Below are positions 52,643 through 60,171 of a DNA stretch of 64,000 bases, piece by piece. The translations under genes and the position numbers were made by a program. The notes below the pieces were generated by a model. That model searched no databases, had not been told where the DNA came from, and saw only the letters and a program-made list of their open reading frames with translations. Every line of letters starts with the position of its first letter. The first letter of the stretch is position 1. This DNA comes from CAWBRT01 sp963791145 (GTDB taxonomy: Bacteria; Acidobacteriota; Terriglobia; Terriglobales; Acidobacteriaceae), in the NCBI GenBank assembly GCA_963791145.1, contig CAWBRT010000009.1, positions 1-64,000 on the forward strand, in the 5' to 3' direction.

Positions 52643-53656
52643 ATGCAATTACGAAAGTTACGGACCGCCTTGTGTCTGACATGCCTCTTGTTGGTCGTCG
52701 TTCTGGCCGTGGGCCGGGCAGATGCCCAACAAATCAGAGAGTTGAACTTCGGCGTCATCCCCGCGGAACTTTCGCAGAGCTCCAAGAACGACTGGATGCC
52801 CTTGTTCGACGACATGTCCAAGGCGCTGGGCATAAAGGTTAACGCATTCTTCGCCACTGACTATGCCACGGTCATCGAAGGCATGCGTTTCAATAAGGTC
52901 CAGATTGCCTGGTTCGGCAACAAGGCGGCGATGGAAGCCGTGGATCGCGCCGGCGGAGAAGTTTTCGTCCATATCGTCAACCTGGACGGCACTGCCGGCT
53001 ACTGGTCGCTGCTGATTACGCACAAAGACAGTGGGATCCAGACTCTCGATGATTTTCTAAAGAACGGCAAGAAATACTCCTTCGGCAATGGCGATCCAAA
53101 CTCCACTTCGGGATTTCTCGTGCCGGGGTACTACGTGTTCGCCGCAAACAAGATAGATCCTAAAACGCACTTCAAGATCGTTCGCAACGCCAGTCACGAG
53201 ACCAATGCGCTGGCGGTCCTGTCCAGACAGGTCGACGTAGCAACGTACAGCACTCTGCATTGGGACCGGTTGCAGAAACTGCAGCCGGATAAGGCGGCAC
53301 AGCTCAGGATCATCTGGAAATCGCCGATGATTCCGAATGATCCTCTGGTTTGGCGCAAGGATCTTCCAGCCGATATGAAGGCCAAGATCAGGACCTTCAT
53401 TCTGGGATACGGTCGCCAGGGGCCCGACGCCGAGCGGCAGCGCCAGGTGCTGGCCCATCTGGTAAACGGATGGTTACCGTTTGAAGAGTCCAGCGACGCG
53501 CAGCTCATCCCGATTCGTCAACTTGAGCTGGCTAAACAGAAGATGACCATCGAGGGCAGCAAGACCATGATGGCGCAGGAGAAGCAGGCGCAACTCGCTG
53601 CTATTGACGCCAAGCTGGCTGAGCTGGAAACGCAGGCGCGCAGCGCCAGGAAGTAA
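52643..53656 (+). CDS. phnD: phosphonate-binding periplasmic protein PhnD, copy 2
   Basis: 337 residues, the same length as copy 1 when started at ATG 52643 (AGGGG Shine-Dalgarno; the upstream ATG at 52598 is less likely). The binding motifs are the same. Differences cluster in DWMPLFDDMS, THKDSGIQTLDDFLKNGKKYS and VLSRQVDVATYSTLHWDRLQK. The tandem pair probably arose by local duplication and could give two ligand specificities for one permease. Confidence 0.93.
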   Translation: MQLRKLRTALCLTCLLLVVVLAVGRADAQQIRELNFGVIPAELSQSSKNDWMPLFDDMSKALGIKVNAFFATDYATVIEGMRFNKVQIAWFGNKAAMEAVDRAGGEVFVHIVNLDGTAGYWSLLITHKDSGIQTLDDFLKNGKKYSFGNGDPNSTSGFLVPGYYVFAANKIDPKTHFKIVRNASHETNALAVLSRQVDVATYSTLHWDRLQKLQPDKAAQLRIIWKSPMIPNDPLVWRKDLPADMKAKIRTFILGYGRQGPDAERQRQVLAHLVNGWLPFEESSDAQLIPIRQLELAKQKMTIEGSKTMMAQEKQAQLAAIDAKLAELETQARSARK

Positions 53657-53711
53657 CAGCGGCGAGAGCGTCCGGTGCAGACCTGGCGCTCTCGTCCTTC
53701 GCGGGTGGGAT

Positions 53712-54518
53712 ATGGCCGACTTGATGCAAATGGGAGCGCTTGACCGCCGGATGCAGGGCGCACCCAAAAGAACGATCCTGCAAATTCTGGCATGGATCGC
53801 TGTGATTGCCGTGCTGGCCTGGGCCTGGCGGGGCGCGCAGATGCGTCCCATGCTCCTGGTCAAAGACTCAGGCAACATGGTCAAGTTTGGCCTGGACTTC
53901 TTCCCGCCTGATTTTCGCGAGTGGAAGTATTACATCGAGGAGATGGCGGTCACCATTCAGATCGCTATCTGGGGAACGCTTCTGGCGATGGTCTTTGCCA
54001 TTCCCTTCGGACTGCTGGCCTCCAAGAATATCGCGCCCTGGTGGATCTATCAGCCGATGCGGCGGGCCCTGGATGCGGCCCGCGCCATCAACGAAATGAT
54101 GTTCGCCATGCTCTTCGTGGTGGTCGTAGGGATGGGGCCCTTTGCCGGCGTTCTGGCGCTTTTCGTTCACACCACCGGGATACTCGCCAAGCTCTTCTCC
54201 GAAGCCGTCGAAGCGATCGATCCGCGGCCGGTTGAGGGCATTCGCGTCACCGGGGCGAGCGTAATCGAAGAGATCGTGTTCGGCGTCATCCCGCAGGTGC
54301 TGCCGCTTTGGGTCTCCTATTCGCTTTACCGCTTCGAGTCGAACGTGCGCTCGGCGAGCGTGGTGGGAATGGTGGGCGCCGGAGGCGTGGGAATGGTGCT
54401 GTGGGAGATTATCCAGGGATTCCAATTCCGCCAGACATGCGCCGTGATCCTGATTGTGATCGCCACCTGCAGCTTGATCGACATGGGATCGTCGCAGGTA
54501 AGGAAAGCCATGGTCTAG
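53712..54518 (+). CDS. phnE: phosphonate ABC transporter permease PhnE
   Basis: 268 residues, about six TM helices. The EAA loop ARAINEMMFAMLFVVVVGMGPFAGVLALFVHTTGILAKLFSEAVEAIDPRPVEGIRVTGA is the PhnE motif. ATG 53712 (GGGTGGGA Shine-Dalgarno) is preferred. It is the only permease gene; two PhnD proteins must share it. Confidence 0.93.
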   Translation: MADLMQMGALDRRMQGAPKRTILQILAWIAVIAVLAWAWRGAQMRPMLLVKDSGNMVKFGLDFFPPDFREWKYYIEEMAVTIQIAIWGTLLAMVFAIPFGLLASKNIAPWWIYQPMRRALDAARAINEMMFAMLFVVVVGMGPFAGVLALFVHTTGILAKLFSEAVEAIDPRPVEGIRVTGASVIEEIVFGVIPQVLPLWVSYSLYRFESNVRSASVVGMVGAGGVGMVLWEIIQGFQFRQTCAVILIVIATCSLIDMGSSQVRKAMV

Positions 54519-54862
54519 CGCGGAAATAGAGTAGATGTATCCCCATGGGAGGATCGTCATCCCGACCGGAGCGAAGCGGAGTGGAGGGATCTTGTGCTTG
54601 TTGGCAAAACACAAGATTCCTCGACTCGCGCCAGACCACCCCATCAAACGCAACTGCGGCGTTTGCTGGGGACCCCGGCTACCACCCCATCAAACGCAAC
54701 TGCGGCGTTTGCTGGGGACCCCGGGTCGGCGCTCGCTCGGAATGACGTTTATCTTTTTGAGGATACAGCATCTCTGGTTTCGCTCTAGCGCCATAGGGAA
54801 ACGCTGCCAACAGTGCGGCGGAGTTCATACCCATTCAGGCAAGAACCGACCCAGGAGGGCCG
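54519..54862. other. 344-bp gap between phnE and phnX, repeat-rich
   Basis: Contains the 44-bp tandem repeat at 54635-54724 and a further dispersed-repeat-like stretch (CATCCCGACCGGAGCGAAGC ... near 54559). No gene. It may split phnCDDE from phnX-adh transcription. Confidence 0.5.
54635..54724. repeat. 44-bp perfect tandem REP-like repeat
   Basis: Two identical 44-base copies (54635-54678 and 54681-54724) separated by CT. Each contains CAAACGCAACTGCGGCGTTTG, a palindrome, and CCCCATC/GCTGGGGACCCC around it. The core CAAACGC ... GCGTTTGCTGGGG is shared with palindromes at 20658-20765. Confidence 0.9.
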
Positions 54863-55696
54863 ATGACGAACTCTTCACCAACTGCAAAGAACGGGGTCCG
54901 TGCCGTGATCTTCGACGTATCGGGCACGGTGCTCGATTACGGAAGCCGCGGCCCGGTGGCCGCCTTTGTCGAGCTTTTCGCGCGCCACGGCGTGACTGTT
55001 TCCGAGGAAGAAGCGCGCCGGCCGATGGGCGCCCATAAGAAAGATCACCTCTGGGCGATGCTCACCGAACCGGCGATCTGCGGCCGCTGGACCAAAGCTA
55101 CTGGACAGCAGCCGACCCGCGGAATCCTGGACCAGCTTTACAACGAGTTTCCGGCCATGATGAAGCAGGCGGTCGAGAAGCCCCCGCATTGCGATCTCAT
55201 TCCCGGAGTGGTCGAGGTCACGCAGCAATTGCGCAGCCGTGGAATCCGCTTCGCCAACACTACCGGCTTCGACGCCGGCATGATGGACGACCTCAAGAAA
55301 AACGCCGTCGCCGCCGGCTACTCGCCCGATCTCTGGGTCACTCCGGACCTGGTAGGCGAGGGGAGACCTTCTCCGTGGATGGCTTTTTATGCCGCCCGCC
55401 AGCTTGGCTTGTACCCCATGAGTTCCTTTGTCAAAGTGGGCGACACCATCGTCGATATCGAAGAAGGGCACAACGCGGGCATGTGGACGGTTTCCATCGT
55501 CCGCTCCGGCAACGAGGTTGGGCTTTCACAAAAGCAACTGGAGGCTTTGCCGGCAATGGAACGGGATCGCCTGCTGAGCGCCGCCCGGCAACGCCTGGAA
55601 GCCGTGCATCCGCACTACATCATTGACACCGTGGCCGGCCTGATGCCGGTGATCGAAGAGATATCGTCGCGCATCGGTTGCGGCGAACGTCCGTAG
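54863..55696 (+). CDS. phnX: phosphonoacetaldehyde hydrolase PhnX
   Basis: 277 residues of the HAD superfamily. Nucleophile D18 in FDVSGTVLDYG, Schiff-base Lys K59 in MGAHKKDHLWAM (41 residues after D18, as in known PhnX), Mg motif VKVGDTIVDIEEGHNAGMW. It splits phosphonoacetaldehyde into acetaldehyde and phosphate. The aminotransferase PhnW that would make its substrate from 2-aminoethylphosphonate is not in this window. Confidence 0.94.
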   Translation: MTNSSPTAKNGVRAVIFDVSGTVLDYGSRGPVAAFVELFARHGVTVSEEEARRPMGAHKKDHLWAMLTEPAICGRWTKATGQQPTRGILDQLYNEFPAMMKQAVEKPPHCDLIPGVVEVTQQLRSRGIRFANTTGFDAGMMDDLKKNAVAAGYSPDLWVTPDLVGEGRPSPWMAFYAARQLGLYPMSSFVKVGDTIVDIEEGHNAGMWTVSIVRSGNEVGLSQKQLEALPAMERDRLLSAARQRLEAVHPHYIIDTVAGLMPVIEEISSRIGCGERP

Positions 55697-55714
55697 GCGG
55701 GAGAGGAACCAGGC

Positions 55715-56804
55715 ATGTTGAGCAAAGCGATGGTCTTTACCGCCGTCGGCAGCCCGCTGGAGATGCGGGAGTATCCCGTCAATGCTCCCGAACCCGGAGG
55801 CATGTGGGTTCGCGTGACCATGTCGACCATATGCGGCTCCGACCTGCATACGACACTGGGAGCACGCCCCGCGCCGGTGCCCATCATTCTCGGGCACGAA
55901 ATTACCGGCAGAGTCAGTGCCCTGGGCAAGGGCGTGACCGCCGACACCATGGGACAGCCGCTGAAGGAAGGCGACCGCGTCACTTGGACGATCTTCGCCA
56001 ACTGCGGAAACTGCTACTTCTGCAAGATCAAGTCGCTTCCCATGAAGTGCGTGAAGCTGTTCAAGTACGGCCACGAAACCTGTACGGCGGCCCCGCACCT
56101 GAACGGCGGCTACGCGGAGTATTGCTATATCATTCCCGGCACGTTCGTATTCAAGGTTCCCGACAGCGTGACCGACGAAGAGGCTGCGCCCGCTAATTGC
56201 GGCCTGGCTACCGTCATGCAGGGCTATGACGGAGCCAAGCTTCAGCCCGAAGATCATGTCGTCATTCAAGGCGCCGGCCTGTTGGGCATCTACGCCTGCG
56301 CCGTGGCCAAAGACCGTGGTGCGGGAAAGGTGATCATCCTGGATGTCGTGCCGGAGCGCCTGGAGATGGCGAAGAAATTCGGCGCGGATATCGCCTTGAA
56401 TACCAGGGAACTTTCCGACAAAGACATAGTTTCGTTTGTCATGGAGCAGACGAGCGGCTGGGGCGCCGATCTGGTCCTGGAGCTGGCGGGAACACCCAAG
56501 GTTATTCCTGCGGGATTGAAAATGCTCCGCAAGGGAGGCCAATACTGCTGGCAGGGAAATGTCTTTCCCGGAGCCAAGGTGGAAGATCGATGCCTGCGAG
56601 ATCATCACCCGCTGGATTACCATCCGCGGCTTCCATAACTACGACGCTTTGCAACTGGCCGAGGCGATCCGCTTTATCGAAAGAACCAGGGACAGATATC
56701 CCTTTGGGGAGATCGTAAGTCACAAGCTTCCGCTGGCCGAGCTGGCCAAGGGACTCAAACTGGCGGAAGAACGCAAGGCGGTTCGAGCGGCCGTTTGTCC
56801 GTGA
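55715..56804 (+). pseudogene. phosphonate-associated zinc alcohol dehydrogenase, frameshifted
   Basis: An MDR dehydrogenase 18 bases after phnX. Catalytic Zn ligands Cys in STICGSDLHT and GHEITG; structural Zn by CGNCYFCK and a later Cys; NAD-binding VIQGAGLLGIYACAVA. Family resemblance is to the proposed phosphonate-catabolism alcohol dehydrogenases. The frame breaks near 56585-56590; dropping one A restores ...GAKVEIDACEIITRWITIRGFHNY and the C-terminal part to 56804. It may act on the acetaldehyde or a hydroxy-phosphonate. One-base error or mutation cannot be separated here. Confidence 0.85.
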
Positions 56805-56847
56805 GAGTGCCGCGGCGGGCAAGAGGCCGCGGCTCATCCCTTGGCTA

Positions 56848-57234
56848 CTACGCCGCGGACTTGACCGCCAGTGTATCTACCACGGTGATGTTAGCCAGCA
56901 GCTCCTGCGGCAACCCATGCCGCTTCATCAAGTACTCCGGGCTGTTGTAAGAGGTCCAGACTTTGCCTTCCTGATCTTCCCAGACGAGAATCTTCAGAGG
57001 GAGATCGATGGCAATGCTGGGAGCGGCGAGCATGAGAGGCGTTCCTGCTTTGGGATTGCCGAAGATCAGCAGTTTCGTGGGAGGCATCTTCATCCCGACC
57101 TTCTCCGCTTCTCCGCTGTGATCGATCACGGCAAACAGCGTGACCCCCTTGGACTGCAAGATAGCCTTCAGCCTTTCCACCGTTTGCTCGACTGAGTGAT
57201 TACTTGGCTGGTCGACGATTCCTTTGCTTGTCAT
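56848..57234 (-). CDS. DUF302-domain protein
   Basis: 128 residues. VDQPSNHSVEQTVERLKAILQSKGVTLFAVIDHSGEAEKVGMKMPPTKLLIFGNPKAGTPLM is the DUF302 core; the function is unknown. It is divergent from the zinc dehydrogenase and followed by an NlpC/P60 gene on the same strand. Confidence 0.88.
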   Translation of the reverse strand: MTSKGIVDQPSNHSVEQTVERLKAILQSKGVTLFAVIDHSGEAEKVGMKMPPTKLLIFGNPKAGTPLMLAAPSIAIDLPLKILVWEDQEGKVWTSYNSPEYLMKRHGLPQELLANITVVDTLAVKSAA

Positions 57235-57266
57235 GGATACCTCGTGCGCTTTGAGAGCGAGCAGTG

Positions 57267-57740
57267 CTAGTCGGGAGCAGGCTCATAGCGCAGGAATCGC
57301 GCTTCGCCTCTGCTCTTCCAGTAATGCGAATCGTAGGATGTAATCTCCACGCCCGTGCGTAAGGCGCTCAGGAAGGTTTGCCGTTCCGGATCAGCGACGA
57401 TTCCCACGTGCCCACGCCAGACCACCAGGTCCCCTGAACGGGGCACGGCGACGCGCTTAAACCCTGGACCTCCGGTGTACAGCTTTCCTGAATCCATATA
57501 TCTGTAGTGCAGCCCGACCTGTCCGTAGAGGTAGTGCACCAGGTGGGAACAATCGAGTCTTGTGCGTCGCAGGAGCATCCTGACTCCGATTCGCAGTGCC
57601 TGCTCGCCGGAAACGGCGAAACCCGCCTGCGGCGCAGCTTTAGCTGGACGCACATCGGCGGCGAGAATAGTGGACCGCGTTAGCGCCGCAAGTGACAACA
57701 AGCACGCCGCAGCAATAGGTAGCAGCCGACACGTAGGCAT
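57267..57740 (-). CDS. secreted NlpC/P60-type peptidase
   Basis: 157 residues. After a signal peptide (LLPIAAACLLSLAALTRSTILAAD) come the catalytic Cys in RLDCSHLVHYLYGQVG and His in WRGHVGIV, the NlpC/P60 dyad that cuts peptidoglycan stem peptides. Length is short, one domain only. The third residue is not obvious. Confidence 0.82.
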   Translation of the reverse strand: MPTCRLLPIAAACLLSLAALTRSTILAADVRPAKAAPQAGFAVSGEQALRIGVRMLLRRTRLDCSHLVHYLYGQVGLHYRYMDSGKLYTGGPGFKRVAVPRSGDLVVWRGHVGIVADPERQTFLSALRTGVEITSYDSHYWKSRGEARFLRYEPAPD

Positions 57741-58000
57741 GGTAGTTGAACGCTTGTCCCAGGTGTCGATTTTGATGCCCTGCTGCTTGTTCTGTTTGCC
57801 TGGCCCCGGGGCGTGTCCCGCATACTACGTCCGGGGGGATCGTCACTTTTGGCTGACGGACTCGGGATTGACTGGGGCTACATAATAGAAGCTGCGCGAA
57901 GTCATGTATCCGCGCAGCGAGATTGTTCGAGACGGTCCCAACGGCGGCAAACAGGGAAGATTGCTATCGCGGGATTCGGCGAAACTAGACAAGGCCGACG

Positions 58001-59767
58001 ATGAATGCGAAGCCTAACCCGCCATACGATTCCCCCGGCTCAGCCGCGGAGCCTGCCTGCCCGCAACTGCTGGTGCGCTGGGGAAATTCCCGGCGGGAAT
58101 TTCTCAGTAACCTGGCCGAATTGCTGGTGTTGCGTAACCCACTTCTTCCCAGGCCGACTTCAGATGCGCCGTTCGCGTCCGTTTTCATCAGAGAGCATAA
58201 TTTCCTCCGCGGCATCGTTTGGTCGCTCGCGCTGCACACGGTCCTGGCCTACGTGCTGTTCGCGATTCACGTTTTGACCTTCACGGCTGTGACGGTGGCC
58301 AGCCCCCTCCGCAGCGCCAGGATCAGCTACTACTCAATCAGTGAATTTCTCCCCGCGCTGCAGCGGGCCGAAACGCTTTCAGCGCCCGCGCCGGAGACCC
58401 GGAAGGCAGCACCAGATCGGCGAAGTGAGGTCACCAGTGACAGGACGTCACAAACAGTATTGGCCAAGCAAGAGATTCTCTTGGTGGCAACGGACGCAGC
58501 GCCGGGCCGGCAGGTGTTAATCACTCCGATTCGGGACCACATCGCGGTTTTACCGCCTCTTCCCAGCCTGGTGGCGACAGCGCCCAAGCCGCTGCTGGAG
58601 GTGCCGCTGGAGGTTGTGGCGCCGAGACAACGTCCCAAGTTGCCGATGGAGGTCGCTCCACCCGTGGCGAATCTGCCCGTAGCGGCGGCTTTACACCTGC
58701 CGGAACGCGCGCACACCGTCGCTGCACCGCAATCCACGAACATCGGGGCGATCGATATTTCGCCGGCCACGCCGCCGGCTCGTCCGCCCAAACTGTCGTT
58801 GCCTCAGATAGCGACGGTGCAAGCGCCACAGCCTCCGTCGCCTCCGCCGCCCGAGGAAACGAAGGCGCCGCCTTCACCGCCCGCCAAGGCGGAAGAAATC
58901 CCGCTGCTCGCGTTAACTACCAAGCCGATCGAGGTTCAGGGACCGATTGACGTTCCGCTGGCCGTGCACAAGGCTCATTTGGAAGCTTCTCCCAAGGGCA
59001 GAGAAGACGCCGGCGAAGCGGTCAAACCGGCCCCAGCACAGCCCACGCCGGATGCGGCTCCATCTGCCGCGTCCGCCGGCAAAAATGCGGAAACGCAAAA
59101 GCCGGAAGAGACGCTGGTGGCCAGGGTGAGTTCTCCTCTGGTACCTTCGGCGCCTTCGGCGACGATCGTTGTGGCGGGCATGGCAAAGCCGCCGGCTCCA
59201 AGCCTGCGCAGCCTGATGGCTACGGCGGGGACGGAGCTTACGCGTCCACAGGCTGCACCCAACGTCCTGCTACCGCAGAGCATCCGCCCGGAACCGGGAT
59301 CGGTCGATGCCGCCGTCTTCGGCCGGAGGGGCTACCATGTGCTGACCGTGAACCTTCCCAATATGACCTCGGTGGCCGGCAGTTGGGAGATTCACTTCTC
59401 CGAGCTGGGGCCCGCGGAAGATACTCCCGGCACGGCGCCGCCGGCAAGCGCGCAGGGTATTTCTCCACCGTCCGAAAACAGCGTGCAACTGCACGGCTTC
59501 TCCGCCATTCGCACGGTGGATCCAGCGTACCCGGCGGATCTGAGGCGTGAAGGGATAGAAGGCGTGGTTATGCTTTATGCGGTAATCCATGCCGATGGTT
59601 CCGTGAGCAACATCAAAGTTATGAGCGGGGTGGATCAGCGGCTCGATGCCAGCGCCGCCGCCGCCTTCGCCAAGTGGCGCTTTCAGCCCGCGCTCAAGAA
59701 CGGCCAAGCGGTCGAACTGGAAGCGGTGGCGAAGGTCCCCTTCCGCCTGCGCCGGCTGACGTTTTAA
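58001..59767 (+). CDS. TonB-family energy-transducing protein
   Basis: 588 residues, long for TonB. A TM helix at ~73-97 (GIVWSLALHTVLAYVLFAIHVLTF), a very long Pro/Ala-rich periplasmic stretch (~115-410), then a C-terminal TonB domain (TVDPAYPADLRREGIEGVVMLYAVIHADGSVSNIKV and AAAAFAKWRFQPALKNGQAVE). It would couple the proton gradient to an outer-membrane receptor; ExbB/D are not adjacent. The frame is intact. Confidence 0.9.
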   Translation: MNAKPNPPYDSPGSAAEPACPQLLVRWGNSRREFLSNLAELLVLRNPLLPRPTSDAPFASVFIREHNFLRGIVWSLALHTVLAYVLFAIHVLTFTAVTVASPLRSARISYYSISEFLPALQRAETLSAPAPETRKAAPDRRSEVTSDRTSQTVLAKQEILLVATDAAPGRQVLITPIRDHIAVLPPLPSLVATAPKPLLEVPLEVVAPRQRPKLPMEVAPPVANLPVAAALHLPERAHTVAAPQSTNIGAIDISPATPPARPPKLSLPQIATVQAPQPPSPPPPEETKAPPSPPAKAEEIPLLALTTKPIEVQGPIDVPLAVHKAHLEASPKGREDAGEAVKPAPAQPTPDAAPSAASAGKNAETQKPEETLVARVSSPLVPSAPSATIVVAGMAKPPAPSLRSLMATAGTELTRPQAAPNVLLPQSIRPEPGSVDAAVFGRRGYHVLTVNLPNMTSVAGSWEIHFSELGPAEDTPGTAPPASAQGISPPSENSVQLHGFSAIRTVDPAYPADLRREGIEGVVMLYAVIHADGSVSNIKVMSGVDQRLDASAAAAFAKWRFQPALKNGQAVELEAVAKVPFRLRRLTF

Positions 59768-60171
59768 GTCCTCGGATGTAAATCAACATCGCCACAAACC
59801 AGTCCATTCACCTTCCGTGCTGCCTGTCGCTTCAGTACTTTGGGAGGCCACAAGCACCTCGCCTGCCAAGATCCGCCGTTCGCTCTGGCGGTAGAAAAAC
59901 CAGAGAACTCCGCTAAAGCGGATTCAAAGTGGTTGTACCCTTCGCTATCACCGCCGGTCCCGCGCTGCGGGAGCCCGGCTACTGCACGGGGTATACTTTC
60001 CGCGAATCCAGGCTAGGCGTAATCGCAGCCGCTGTGTAATCTATAATGGCTCACTGAAAGGCGTGCAATTTCAAGGCTTTAGACCCGGCGCAGCCGGGAT
60101 GCATTCTGGTAACGTATTCTGCCAGGTTCCCCTAAAGGACAGCAGCACCGCGCATCTATTCCACTTACACG
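59768..60171. other. 404-bp gap upstream of the permease gene, with repeat copy B
   Basis: No gene. Holds the 96-bp repeat at 59917-60012. An open frame upstream (from 60063) carries no recognisable motif. The Shine-Dalgarno before the permease start is weak. Confidence 0.45.
59917..60012. mobile_element. 96-bp repeat element, copy B
   Basis: Starts AGCGGATTCAAAGTGG, ends CCGCGAATCCAGG. Left flank CTAA (59913-59916), right flank CTAG (60013-60016). The interior GCCGGTCCCGCGCTGCGGGAGCCCGGC is a hairpin. Same family as 34555-34642 and 62539-62634. Confidence 0.82.

Noticed and set aside
54533..54640. A short gene in the phnE-phnX gap
   Set aside because: The open frame follows a dispersed-repeat-like sequence (TCATCCCGACCGGAGCGAAG) and has no start signal.
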